Source of the DNA: Gammaproteobacteria bacterium
GTDB lineage: Bacteria; Pseudomonadota; Gammaproteobacteria; UBA4575
Length of the DNA stretch: 44,962 nucleotides
Assembly: GCA_013001685.1 (NCBI GenBank)
Contig: JABDMD010000174.1
Location: forward strand, 1-44,962
Direction of reading: 5' to 3'
The notes under the pieces were generated by a model. The model was not told the origin of the DNA. It saw nothing but the letters and a program-made list of their open reading frames with translations, and did no database searches. How positions within the stretch are numbered: the first letter of the stretch is position 1; each line of letters starts with the position of its first letter. A program made the position numbers and the translations under genes. Positions 24,794 through 33,825 of the stretch are shown piece after piece.

Positions 24794-26965
24794 ATGAAAC
24801 AAGTATTGGAAAATCTCAGAAATGGTGATATTTCAGTTGATGAAATACCAACCCCAACCATTAAGCCTGGACAGGTCTTAGTACGAAATCACTTTTCCTT
24901 AATCAGCACCGGAACCGAGGGTGGAACGGTTAAATTAGGAAAAATGAGCTATATAGGCAAAGCAAAAGCTCGCCCAGAACAAGTTCAAAAAGTCATTAAA
25001 GTTGTTCGAACCCAAGGTTTATTAACAGCCTACCGCGCAGTTGATAGAAGCCTTGATATACCAATTGCACTTGGGTACTCCTGCGCAGGAGAAGTGATAA
25101 AAGTTGGAGCTGATATAACCGATTTATCTGTAGGCGACACTGTAGCTTGTGCTGGTGCAGGACTCGCGAACCATGCTGAAATAGTAGCCATTCCACGCAA
25201 CCTTTGTGTGCCAGTACCATCAAGCATGAACTTAAAATATGCAGCATTCGCAACTGTTGGAGCAATTGCTATGCAAGGTGTACGGATTGCAAATGTTAAA
25301 TTGGGAGAAAATATTGTAGTTATTGGTCTAGGTCTTGTTGGAATACTAACTGCCCAAATATTGCGTGCTGCAGGCGCTAATGTTTTTGGAATTGACGTTG
25401 ATGAAAATCAGCTTTCGTATGTAAATAAACTCAATATTTGTAAAACCGAAAACTTTAATGCTGATAATTTAATAGAACAGGTCATGTCTTTTTCTGGTGG
25501 AAACGGTGCTGACTCTGTAATTATTACAGCAACAACTGCTGATAATGGGCCTGTTTCATTAGCTGGCAAAGTTGCTCGTCACAAAGCTAGAGTTGTAGCT
25601 GTGGGCAGAACCGAAATGAAAGCCCCAAGAGACACATATCTATTCAAAGAACTAGAGCTTCACACTTCTTATGCTTATGGCCCAGGCACAGGTGACCCAA
25701 GTTATGAGGAGAACGGGGTTGATTATCCAATTGGGTATGTTCGCTGGACAGAAAATCGAAACATGTCTGCTTTCATAGATCTAATCTATCAAAAGAAAAT
25801 AGACTTTAGTCATCTAATCACTCATGAATTTGATATTGAAGAAGCCAATAAAGCATTCGATCTCATTATAAATAATACTCAAGAACATGTATCAGCAGTT
25901 ATATTACGCTACCCTCATAGAGAGCAAACATATAACAAAAATCTTATCCCCCTCCAAAATACCTCCTCTTCGCCTTCTCACAATAGCAACAATAAAATAA
26001 TAGGTGTAAGTTTAATTGGGGCAGGAAGTCATGCCACAAATGAACTAATCCCATTACTTAGTAAGTTTAAAAATGTAGACTTAAGAGGAATTGCTACCGC
26101 AACAGGTATCAGAGCTCATGCGCTTGGAAAGAAATATAAATTTGAATTTTGCACCTCAGATATCGAAGCCATTTTATCAGACGATAAATCCGATTGTATA
26201 TATATATTAACCCGCCATGATACACACGCAGATTTAACTACCGCAGCACTAAAAGCAGGCAAACACGTTTTTGTAGAAAAGCCCCTAGCTCTTAACAAAG
26301 ACGAATTAGATACAATAAAGAGTGCATACCAAGATTCTAATAAAATTTTACTTACAGGCTTTAATCGCAGATATGCCCCAACAGCTATCAAAATGCGTAA
26401 TTTTTTTGGCAATCGTGCACAACCTTTATTTATGAGCTATCGTTCAAATGTGGGTTACAGACCTCCAAATCATTGGTTACATAATCCATTAGAAGGTGGC
26501 GGTGTAATAATTGGCGAAGCTTGCCATTTCATTGATTTCTGCTATTGGTTCACTAACTCACAAATTGTGGATATTAATGTAAGCGCTTTAAAAGGAAAAA
26601 ACACGGGACTCATTAGTGAAGATAACGTGCATATTACACTCAGTTTTTCTGACGGCTCACTAGCTGCAATAACATATATATCCAATGGAAGCGTTTCATA
26701 CTCTAGAGAAAGAGTTGAAGTTCATTGCGATAATAAATCAGCAGATTTATGTGATTTTAAGAAGCTAACTCTTTCCGATGGAAAACGTACTAAACAATTC
26801 AGTAATTGGATTTCTGCAGATATGGGACACCAAGCCCAATCTAAAGCTTTCTTAGATGCTATATCAGAAGACAACCAAGCATTAATTGACAGCGCAGGAT
26901 ATTTAGAGTCAAGTAACATAACAATAACTGCAGACAGTTTAATAAATGATAAATTAAATCCGTAA
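24794..26965 (+). CDS. Bi-domain oxidoreductase: alcohol dehydrogenase fused to Gfo/Idh/MocA
   Basis: One polypeptide of 723 residues joins two NAD(P)-dependent modules. Residues 1-375 are a medium-chain dehydrogenase: a GroES-like part with LGYSCAGEVIKVGADI and VGDTVACAGAG, then a Rossmann motif VIGLGLVGILTAQI near 176. A Ser/Asn-rich linker (about 380-400) leads to a Gfo/Idh/MocA domain with IGVSLIGAGSHATNELI and the signature EKPLALNKDEL near 494, followed by the substrate-side GEACHFIDFCYWF. The combination suggests two successive redox steps, or a keto-sugar epimerisation channelled between domains. Similar fusions are known from glycan clusters, but their chemistry is generally unassigned. 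It starts 16 bases after the preceding methyltransferase. Confidence 0.85.
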   Translation: MKQVLENLRNGDISVDEIPTPTIKPGQVLVRNHFSLISTGTEGGTVKLGKMSYIGKAKARPEQVQKVIKVVRTQGLLTAYRAVDRSLDIPIALGYSCAGEVIKVGADITDLSVGDTVACAGAGLANHAEIVAIPRNLCVPVPSSMNLKYAAFATVGAIAMQGVRIANVKLGENIVVIGLGLVGILTAQILRAAGANVFGIDVDENQLSYVNKLNICKTENFNADNLIEQVMSFSGGNGADSVIITATTADNGPVSLAGKVARHKARVVAVGRTEMKAPRDTYLFKELELHTSYAYGPGTGDPSYEENGVDYPIGYVRWTENRNMSAFIDLIYQKKIDFSHLITHEFDIEEANKAFDLIINNTQEHVSAVILRYPHREQTYNKNLIPLQNTSSSPSHNSNNKIIGVSLIGAGSHATNELIPLLSKFKNVDLRGIATATGIRAHALGKKYKFEFCTSDIEAILSDDKSDCIYILTRHDTHADLTTAALKAGKHVFVEKPLALNKDELDTIKSAYQDSNKILLTGFNRRYAPTAIKMRNFFGNRAQPLFMSYRSNVGYRPPNHWLHNPLEGGGVIIGEACHFIDFCYWFTNSQIVDINVSALKGKNTGLISEDNVHITLSFSDGSLAAITYISNGSVSYSRERVEVHCDNKSADLCDFKKLTLSDGKRTKQFSNWISADMGHQAQSKAFLDAISEDNQALIDSAGYLESSNITITADSLINDKLNP

Positions 26966-27021
26966 CAGATCCAAAATAGCAGTTAAACACGCCAAGTAAT
27001 ACACCCAAAAGTTATTAAAAG

Positions 27022-27936
27022 ATGACAATTCCAAAGCCAGTTAAATCCGATTTATATGATGACGCATGGCTTGATTCTGCTTGGGGCAATAAGGCTAATA
27101 AAGAGCTACTTGAAAAAGACACCCTTACAGCAAGACCCCGTCTTGCACGAGCTCTAGAACTATCTAATATAAAACCAAACTTAAAAATATTAGATATTGC
27201 GTGCGGCCGTGGCGAAATGCCAATACTTTCTGCAGAACTAGGTGCGCATGCAATTGGAATTGACTATTCATCAGCAGCATTAAGATTTGCTAAAAAATTA
27301 GTTTCTACAAGATTAGAGAAAAACCCCACACCAATAAATGTGGATCTAATTGGAAGTGATGCATGCCAGCTTCCGTTTGCTGACAATAGTTTTGACAGAG
27401 TTACAATGTTAGACATAATCGAACACTTATATCCTGATCAGCTAGAAAAAATGCTAGTAGAGGTTCATCGAATCCTAAAGCCCTGCGGCTATGCCGTTAT
27501 TCACACATTACCTAATAAATGGGTATATGATATTACATTCCCTCTCCTGAACTTCATTAATAAAAAATTCCCGAAAAACCCACGCAGCGAATCAGAAAAA
27601 AACATTCATATTAATGAACAAAATATCCCAAAATTATTCCAAACTATAAAAAAATGCGGATTCAATCAGCATATCTGGTTAGAACAATACATTCCTGCAC
27701 AAGCAAAATGGAGCAAAGGAAAAGACATCTATGGAGACAATCGAGATAACTTGTATCCTGAATTCACTGGAATAAAAGGCAGGCTATTAGAACTAGCAAG
27801 CTTAACACCGCTAAAATTAGTTTTATGCAACGATATTTTTGGAATTATCTGGAAAGATAAAAAGCCTAAAAATATCAACACTCCATTTGCATTTACAGAG
27901 AGAATCATCCGCAACTTATCTATTAACGAGCATTAA
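27022..27936 (+). CDS. SAM-dependent methyltransferase (class I)
   Basis: A 304-residue class I methyltransferase. Motif I is ILDIACGRGEMPILSAELG near residues 56-75 with GIDYSSAALRFAKK after it, then LPFADNSFDRVTMLDIIEHL near 115-135 and VHRILKPCGYAVIHTLPN. The last 120 residues are basic and carry no recognised domain. It is the last plus-strand gene of the glycan block, and its 3' end overlaps the convergent membrane-protein gene by 21 bases. It differs from the other two methyltransferases outside the SAM motifs, so each probably has its own acceptor. Confidence 0.8.
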   Translation: MTIPKPVKSDLYDDAWLDSAWGNKANKELLEKDTLTARPRLARALELSNIKPNLKILDIACGRGEMPILSAELGAHAIGIDYSSAALRFAKKLVSTRLEKNPTPINVDLIGSDACQLPFADNSFDRVTMLDIIEHLYPDQLEKMLVEVHRILKPCGYAVIHTLPNKWVYDITFPLLNFINKKFPKNPRSESEKNIHINEQNIPKLFQTIKKCGFNQHIWLEQYIPAQAKWSKGKDIYGDNRDNLYPEFTGIKGRLLELASLTPLKLVLCNDIFGIIWKDKKPKNINTPFAFTERIIRNLSINEH

Positions 27937-28827
27937 TACGGTTGTTGGCAACCAAGCCATAGCAAACACCAATCCCCTCAATAACAAAAAAGCTGTGAGA
28001 ACAGTAGGTTCTGACAAACCGATCGAAGAAAACAAAAAAATTCCCGTCAGCTCAACAGTACCTATACCATTTAGACTAATTGGCACATAAGCAACTAGAG
28101 AACTTGCTGCCACAAGGGGGATAACACTCCAAACTGAGATGTCATTTTCACCAAGTGCATTAAACATAAACCAATATGCCAATCCTATCAGAGAGATTTT
28201 GACTGTTGTTAAAATAATATTTGCAATTACGCGTTTAGGGTAAAATAATATTGTGTTTCTAGTTTCTGCTATAGCTCTTCGTACAAAGTTAATCACTTTA
28301 TGTTTTTTATTTTTAAAAAAAACATAAATTATATTTCTTTTTGCGATTAGCAATAATGAAATTACTACTAAAACAGCTACAAAACTAAATAAAGTATTAC
28401 TATTAAATTGATTTATTTTTACAATTTTTGTTAGCGCATAAATAGCTAAAGCCAACATAACTAATAACGAAATAACTTTATCTACCAAACTTCGCGCCAG
28501 TATTATACTCCACTCAAAACCTAATCGCTTAAGAAGAATCGATATACTAGCGATGTCTCCAATTTGACCAGGCACCACTAGACTAACAGACCAACTCATC
28601 CAATAAATTGGTAAAAATCGCGAAAATAATATCTCACTTTCTCTAGACACAATCAGAAACATAGCAATTGCACCTAGCATTGTTGCGACAAGTATTGTTA
28701 GCACAACTAGGCAAACAAAATTAATATTTACATCTCTAAATTCATTTGCAACTTTTCTAAAGTCAAGAAGGTAGATCAAAAGAAATAGAATCGAGACGCC
28801 CACTAATACGCGTAACCATGGGTGCAT
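27916..28827 (-). CDS. UPF0104/AglD-like integral membrane protein (LPG synthase-type transmembrane domain)
   Basis: A 303-residue polytopic membrane protein with about 8 hydrophobic helices, including WMSWSVSLVVPGQIGDIASI near residue 77 and YVPISLNGIGTVELTGIFLF near 255. This Pro-Gly-x-Gly-(D/E) pattern is the usual mark of the lysylphosphatidylglycerol synthase transmembrane/AglD family. It lacks the soluble aminoacyl-transferase domain of MprF, so it is not an LPG synthase itself. Stand-alone members accompany glycan clusters and are proposed to handle or flip polyprenyl-linked sugars. It lies 4 bases after the acyltransferase gene, on the opposite strand to the rest of the block. Confidence 0.78.
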   Translation of the reverse strand: MHPWLRVLVGVSILFLLIYLLDFRKVANEFRDVNINFVCLVVLTILVATMLGAIAMFLIVSRESEILFSRFLPIYWMSWSVSLVVPGQIGDIASISILLKRLGFEWSIILARSLVDKVISLLVMLALAIYALTKIVKINQFNSNTLFSFVAVLVVISLLLIAKRNIIYVFFKNKKHKVINFVRRAIAETRNTILFYPKRVIANIILTTVKISLIGLAYWFMFNALGENDISVWSVIPLVAASSLVAYVPISLNGIGTVELTGIFLFSSIGLSEPTVLTAFLLLRGLVFAMAWLPTTVLMLVNR

Positions 28828-28831
28828 TAAA

Positions 28832-29425
28832 TTAGTCCTCGATAGTCTTGATTATCTTTAATGGATTGCCTGCGGCGAATACGTTTGAAGGCACATCTTT
28901 TCTAACTAGAGAACATGCGCCAATAACAGAATTATCACCAACTTTAACCCCATGAAGTATCACCACCTGAACCGATACCCAAACATTTTTACCAATATTT
29001 ACTGGCTCTGTTTTAACTTGCTCTGTTGTATATTCACGCCTATTTTTACTTAAGCTATGCGCAGTTGTATCAGTAATATATGCATCTGCAATATTACTTA
29101 AATCACCTATATAGATATTCTTAACACACTGGATTGATGTTCCATTCAGCCCTGCACTATCTCCCAGTTTCACCTTTGCATTGCTTGCCAATGTCCTAAT
29201 ACAGACTGGCTTTATTGCATTAGAGATAATTAAACAATTATCACCAAACTCAACCCTACCAGGACCAGAAACGACTAATGGTCCATACACACGAAAGTAA
29301 GGACCTGCAGAAAAACTTTTTAATTGCATCTTAAACTTTACTCTATACCACCAGCCCCTTAGCCATGCAAAAAAAGCAGGAAGTACAAGATGCGGTTGAC
29401 TAATTATTCTTTTAACGAGCAACAT
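28832..29425 (-). CDS. Hexapeptide-repeat (left-handed beta-helix) acyltransferase
   Basis: A 197-residue acyltransferase of the WcaF/maltose-O-acetyltransferase type, expected to add an acetyl or other acyl group to a sugar. An N-terminal stretch of about 35 residues is basic and amphipathic. From about residue 50 the [LIV]-G-x4 hexapeptide pattern appears, most clearly in NIGKNVWVSVQVVILHGVKVG and NSVIGACSLVRKDVPSNVFAAGNPLK. The usual catalytic His position before DTTAHS/KNVWV is hard to place by eye. It is co-directional with the UPF0104 gene (4-base gap), and the two form a short minus-strand operon facing the plus-strand glycan genes. Confidence 0.82.
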   Translation of the reverse strand: MLLVKRIISQPHLVLPAFFAWLRGWWYRVKFKMQLKSFSAGPYFRVYGPLVVSGPGRVEFGDNCLIISNAIKPVCIRTLASNAKVKLGDSAGLNGTSIQCVKNIYIGDLSNIADAYITDTTAHSLSKNRREYTTEQVKTEPVNIGKNVWVSVQVVILHGVKVGDNSVIGACSLVRKDVPSNVFAAGNPLKIIKTIED

Positions 29426-29937
29426 AGATAGATGTTTATGTTTATTGTGTTTGTATGTCAGGCACAGTTTTTAACATATATAAAGTAAGCGCCAATATAT
29501 CCTCAAATATAACTTGCGCCAAACTTATAGAGAAACATAACGATATATAAGTTTAACATTTAGAAGAATCTGTTAAGAACTATATACTTCTCAGAAAATC
29601 TATTATTTATGGATAAATGACACTTCGTGCAGGTATAAATAGATACAACTGATAGTTTAATACCCATACAAAACATACTATAGGAATTACAGAGATCTGG
29701 TTGGCCGACAACTAGAACGTTAACCATCAAAATTTCACCGTTTATCACTAACAATTTAGTACTTTTCACTAATTTAGCTATACTAGATACTTCTGAGTTT
29801 TAATTTTCTAGCAAACTATCAGTGACATATGCACTTGGTCGGCTAATTACTTGATTTAAGCCAAATAATCTATACTATCGCATCATATCAAGCATCATAA
29901 CTATCTAATATATATAAGAATTTAAAGGATAATCACA
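29426..29937. other. 512-bp AT-rich intergenic region upstream of pilB
   Basis: No convincing gene is present; a 69-codon open frame on the minus strand (29769-29560) has no ribosome site or recognisable content. It contains direct repeats GCGCCAA at 29489-29495 and 29516-29522 (27 bp apart), and GCATCATA at 29880-29887 and 29892-29899 just before pilB. The region must hold divergent promoters for the acyltransferase operon and for pilBCD. Confidence 0.6.
29847..29876 (+). promoter_or_regulatory. Candidate sigma-70 promoter of pilBCD
   Basis: TATACT at 29871-29876 is a good -10. TTACTT at 29847-29852, 18 bases upstream, is a mediocre -35. The predicted start is about 55 bases before the pilB GTG. 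Unlike pilA, no -24/-12 element is visible here. Confidence 0.4.
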
Positions 29938-31656
29938 GTGGCTACAGCTGCTTCTACAATCAGAATAAGCGGTTTATCCCGTCGGCTCATTAATGATGGG
30001 TTCGTCTCTGAAAAAGATGCTGTGAATGCCCAGAAAGAAGCGCATGATAATGGAGTAGCACTCTCTACCTATCTAGTTAAAAACAATCTTATTAATGCAA
30101 GTGATCTTGCACACTCTGCCTCGAATGAATTTGGAATACCGTTGCTAAATATCAATTCAATTGATTTGGAATCAATACCAAGCAACATAGTCCCTGAAAA
30201 ACTCTTACGACAACATAATGCATTACCAATACAGAAACGTGGCAACAGACTTTTTGTAGCAATTTCAGATCCGATGAATTTAGCTGCGTTAGATGAATTC
30301 AAATTTAACACAGGCATCACAACAGAAGCTGTTCTTGTAGAAGAAGATAAGCTTGAAACCATAATAGATAAAGCTCTTGAATTAGGTGATAAGTCACTCG
30401 ATATGGATGGCCTACTAGATGATGATTTAGACAACCTAGACGTCTCTAGCAGTGATGATGAATTGGATGATGGTGGTGACTCAGATATTGACGATACACC
30501 TATTGTGCGTTTTGTTAATAAATGCTTACTTGATGCAATAAATAAAAAAGCATCAGATATTCATTTTGAGCCTTATGAGAAAGTCTACCGTGTACGTTTT
30601 CGTGTAGATGGTGTATTAGAAGAAATTGCAAATCCCCCACAAAATTTAGCACCAAGAATATCTGCTCGTTTGAAAGTAATGTCGCGACTAGATATTTCTG
30701 AGCGACGTGTTCCTCAGGATGGGCGTATTAAGATGCAGCTATCCAAAAAACGGGCTATCGATTTTCGCGTTAATACTTGCCCTACATTGTTCGGCGAAAA
30801 AATAGTATTACGTATACTAGATCCTACTAGCGCAACACTGGGAATCGACGCATTGGGTTATGAAGAGGATCAAAAACAACTTTACTTAAATGCTCTATCA
30901 AAACCTTATGGATTAATCCTTGTCACAGGGCCCACAGGTAGTGGTAAAACAGTATCCCTCTATACAGGTCTGAATATTCTAAATACTGCGGATCGCAATA
31001 TTTCCACAGCAGAAGACCCTGCAGAAATTAACATGCCTGGGGTCAACCAGGTCAACGTCAACCCCAAAGTAGGCCTAACCTTCGCATCTGCTCTGAGAGC
31101 TTTCTTACGCCAGGATCCAGACATTATAATGGTAGGTGAGATTCGAGATCTTGAAACGGCTGAAATAGCCGTTAAAGCTGCTCAAACAGGTCACTTAGTC
31201 CTTTCTACCTTGCATACTAATGACGCACCTCAAACACTTACTCGATTAGCCAATATGGGCGTACCCCCTTATAACATTGCCTCTGCAGTAAGCCTTATCA
31301 TCGCTCAACGCCTTGCTCGTAGGCTCTGTGAACCGTGCAAAGTTGTGGATGACGTACCAAATGAAGCGCTGATTGAAGAAGGGTTTTTAGAATCAGAACT
31401 TAGTAAACTAAAAATATACAAAGCTGGCGGCTGTGATCAATGTAACAATACTGGATACAAAGGACGCTCAGGCATCTTTCAAGTGTTAGCCATATCTGAA
31501 GAAATGGGGACTTTGATTATGGAAAATGGCAATGCAATACAACTTTCTGAACAAGCTCAAAAAGAAGGTTATCCAGATTTACGTGCCTCAGGATTAGAAA
31601 AGGTACGAGCTGGTATTTTAAGTCTTGAAGAACTAAATCGTGTGACAAAGGATTAA
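29938..31656 (+). CDS. pilB: Type IV pilus assembly ATPase PilB
   Basis: Cytoplasmic hexameric motor that powers pilus extension. The N-terminal MshEN/GSPII_E-N domain (about 1-150) may bind nucleotides such as c-di-GMP in related proteins. An acidic linker (DDDLDNLDVSSSDDELDDGG) precedes the ATPase core with Walker A GPTGSGKT (residues 331-338), an Asp box (DPDIIMVGEIRDLETAE) and the His box QTGHLVLSTLHTND. Four cysteines in CEPC and CDQC near 465-502 form the usual zinc site. GTG is the start codon, with AAAGGA 8 bases upstream. Length 572 is typical. It is first in pilB-pilC-pilD-coaE-zapD, separated from pilA by about 14 kb rather than adjacent. Confidence 0.97.
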   Translation: MATAASTIRISGLSRRLINDGFVSEKDAVNAQKEAHDNGVALSTYLVKNNLINASDLAHSASNEFGIPLLNINSIDLESIPSNIVPEKLLRQHNALPIQKRGNRLFVAISDPMNLAALDEFKFNTGITTEAVLVEEDKLETIIDKALELGDKSLDMDGLLDDDLDNLDVSSSDDELDDGGDSDIDDTPIVRFVNKCLLDAINKKASDIHFEPYEKVYRVRFRVDGVLEEIANPPQNLAPRISARLKVMSRLDISERRVPQDGRIKMQLSKKRAIDFRVNTCPTLFGEKIVLRILDPTSATLGIDALGYEEDQKQLYLNALSKPYGLILVTGPTGSGKTVSLYTGLNILNTADRNISTAEDPAEINMPGVNQVNVNPKVGLTFASALRAFLRQDPDIIMVGEIRDLETAEIAVKAAQTGHLVLSTLHTNDAPQTLTRLANMGVPPYNIASAVSLIIAQRLARRLCEPCKVVDDVPNEALIEEGFLESELSKLKIYKAGGCDQCNNTGYKGRSGIFQVLAISEEMGTLIMENGNAIQLSEQAQKEGYPDLRASGLEKVRAGILSLEELNRVTKD

Positions 31657-31660
31657 CACT

Positions 31661-32887
31661 ATGGCAACCGCAACCGCAACGAAACCAAACGCAGTTCTTT
31701 TTGTATGGGAGGGTGTAGACCGTAAAGGCACGCGAGTAAAAGGTGAAGCACAAGCTTCGAATGAAATCCTATTAAAGGCAGATTTACGTCGACAAGGCAT
31801 TAATCCTTTAAAAGTAAAGAAAAAACCTAAACCTTTATTTGGCAAAGGTAAAAAAATCATACCCAAAGATATCGCTATTTTTTCTAGACAACTGGCAACC
31901 ATGATGGCTGCAGGTGTGCCATTAGTACAAGCCTTTGAGATTATAGGCAGAGGCCATGAAAAACCTGCTATGCAAGAACTCATTATGGCCATCAAGGCCG
32001 ATGTGGAATCAGGCACTGCATTAGCTCATTCTCTAGAGAAGCATCCAAAATATTTTGATGCTCTGTTTTGCAACCTAGTGGAAGCAGGCGAACAATCTGG
32101 CGCATTAGAAACATTGCTAGACAAGATTGCAATGTATAAAGAAAAAACTGAAGAATTAAAAGGCAAAGTAAAAAAAGCTTTATTTTACCCAACTGCAGTT
32201 TTGGTTGTTGCCTTTGTCGTTTCAGGAATCCTTTTGTTATTTGTTGTCCCTCAATTCCAAGAGCTTTTTCAAGGCTTTGGCGCAGACTTACCAGCATTCA
32301 CCCAAATGGTAATCAACTTATCTGAATTCATGCAAAAATATTGGTGGTTAGTTTTATTTGGCATAGGTGCAGCTGTGTATGGGTTCGTCACTGCAAAACA
32401 ACGGTCTTTAGCGGTACGACAAAGTCTAGACAGACTTTCTCTTAAAATACCTGTAATTGGAGCTATTTTGGAAAAATCTGCTATTGCAAGATTTGCTCGA
32501 ACCCTAGCCACTATGTTCGCTGCAGGTGTGCCTTTAGTTGAAGCCATGCAGTCTGTTGCCGGAGCAACAGGCAATTCAGTTTTTGAACAAGCCACCCTAC
32601 GAATGAAAGATGAGGTCTCTACCGGAACACAATTACAACAAAGTATGCGCTCCACAAATCTTTTCCCGAACATGGTCGTACAGATGGTTGCCATCGGTGA
32701 AGAATCAGGCTCGTTGGATGAAATGTTGAGTAAAGTAGCCGATTTCTATGAACAAGAAGTTGATAACCTGGTGGATGGCTTAAGCAGTCTATTAGAACCA
32801 CTTATTATGGCAATTCTTGGTGTTGTGGTAGGTGGACTTGTAATTGCTATGTATCTACCAATCTTCAAACTTGGTGCTGTTGTATAA
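31661..32887 (+). CDS. pilC: Type IV pilus inner-membrane platform protein PilC
   Basis: Inner-membrane core protein that couples the PilB motor to pilin insertion. Two T2SSF domains, about residues 70-195 and 270-395, share the pattern FSRQLATMMAAGVPLVQAFE / FARTLATMFAAGVPLVEAMQ. Three transmembrane helices sit near residues 175-200, 225-245 and 378-400. Length 408 matches PilC. It begins 4 bases after the pilB stop, so the two are co-translated. Confidence 0.97.
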   Translation: MATATATKPNAVLFVWEGVDRKGTRVKGEAQASNEILLKADLRRQGINPLKVKKKPKPLFGKGKKIIPKDIAIFSRQLATMMAAGVPLVQAFEIIGRGHEKPAMQELIMAIKADVESGTALAHSLEKHPKYFDALFCNLVEAGEQSGALETLLDKIAMYKEKTEELKGKVKKALFYPTAVLVVAFVVSGILLLFVVPQFQELFQGFGADLPAFTQMVINLSEFMQKYWWLVLFGIGAAVYGFVTAKQRSLAVRQSLDRLSLKIPVIGAILEKSAIARFARTLATMFAAGVPLVEAMQSVAGATGNSVFEQATLRMKDEVSTGTQLQQSMRSTNLFPNMVVQMVAIGEESGSLDEMLSKVADFYEQEVDNLVDGLSSLLEPLIMAILGVVVGGLVIAMYLPIFKLGAVV

Positions 32888-32924
32888 AAAGCGCTTTGAC
32901 TTAATTCTTGTCTGTTAAAAAATA

Positions 32925-33809
32925 TTGGATTTCCTAGATAATTCAATCCTGATTTACATTGCAAATAACTCTGTGATGTTACTCACCTATAGTTTCATCA
33001 TTGGCGCTTTCATTGGCAGCTTTTTAAATGTTGTAATACATCGCATTCCAGTGATGCTGGAGCGGCAATGGAAAAGCGAATGCCAAGAATTACTCAATCC
33101 CGAAACTGACACTCCTTCTCTTCCAAAATATAACCTAAGTGTACCTAGATCGCACTGCCCTGCTTGTAATCACCAAGTCAAAGTGATTGAAAATATTCCA
33201 ATTATTAGTTATTTGTTTCTGAAAGGAAAATGTAGCAGCTGTGGAATAAAAATTTCACCTCAGTATCCCTTTGTAGAGTTACTCACTGCAATATTGACAA
33301 CCTTTATCATGTTGAAATTTGGTTTTAGCATACAAGCACTTGGTGGAGTAATTTTTACTTGGTTTCTAATTGCTCTCAGTGGGATTGATATAAAAACACA
33401 ATTACTTCCAGATGACTTAACATTTCCATTTTTATGGCTTGGCATAATTTTCAATCTATTCACAACCTATACCGATTTAACCTCAAGTGTGCTCGGCGCA
33501 ATATTTGGCTACCTCACACTCTGGTCTGTCTTCCACCTATTTAAGTTAATCACAGGCAAGGAAGGCATGGGCTATGGCGATTTTAAATTGCTGGCAGCAC
33601 TTGGCGCCTGGCTTGGCTGGCAAAGCCTGCCATTAATTATCTTATTCTCCTCTGCTGTGGGCGCCGTTATTGGAATTTTCATGATCGTTTCTAAACTACA
33701 AGAGCGTAGTCAGCCCATTCCTTTTGGGCCCTATCTGGCAGTAGCAGGATGGATAGCAATGTTGTACGGTAATCAATTAATATCCCTGTATTTAAGCAAA
33801 ACTTTATAA
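32925..33809 (+). CDS. pilD: Prepilin leader peptidase/N-methyltransferase PilD
   Basis: Integral membrane aspartyl protease that removes the pilin leader after Gly and methylates the new N-terminal Phe. The N-terminal segment GAFIGSFLNVVIHRIP is characteristic. Two CxxC pairs (CPAC near residue 77, CSSC near 105) form the zinc-binding loop of full-length PilD. The catalytic aspartates are in GIDIKTQLLPDDLT near 150 and GMGYGDFKLL near 215. About 8 transmembrane helices fit the family. I keep the TTG start at 32925 because it gives an N-terminus comparable with known PilD; ATG at 32976 would shorten the first helix. The pilin above carries the matching KG-FTLIE cleavage site. Confidence 0.95.
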   Translation: MDFLDNSILIYIANNSVMLLTYSFIIGAFIGSFLNVVIHRIPVMLERQWKSECQELLNPETDTPSLPKYNLSVPRSHCPACNHQVKVIENIPIISYLFLKGKCSSCGIKISPQYPFVELLTAILTTFIMLKFGFSIQALGGVIFTWFLIALSGIDIKTQLLPDDLTFPFLWLGIIFNLFTTYTDLTSSVLGAIFGYLTLWSVFHLFKLITGKEGMGYGDFKLLAALGAWLGWQSLPLIILFSSAVGAVIGIFMIVSKLQERSQPIPFGPYLAVAGWIAMLYGNQLISLYLSKTL

Positions 33810-33825
33810 ACAATTCATAACGTCC

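Noticed and set aside
27839-28090. 83-codon plus-strand frame across the methyltransferase/UPF0104 junction
   Set aside because: It overlaps two well-supported genes in other frames and has no ribosome site or recognisable content.
29560-29769. 69-codon open frame on the minus strand upstream of pilB
   Set aside because: No ribosome site, no recognisable domain, Cys/aromatic content typical of AT-rich noncoding DNA, and it lies in a promoter region.
32269-32694. 141-codon minus-strand frame inside pilC
   Set aside because: Shadow of the conserved T2SSF-domain coding sequence; no independent support.
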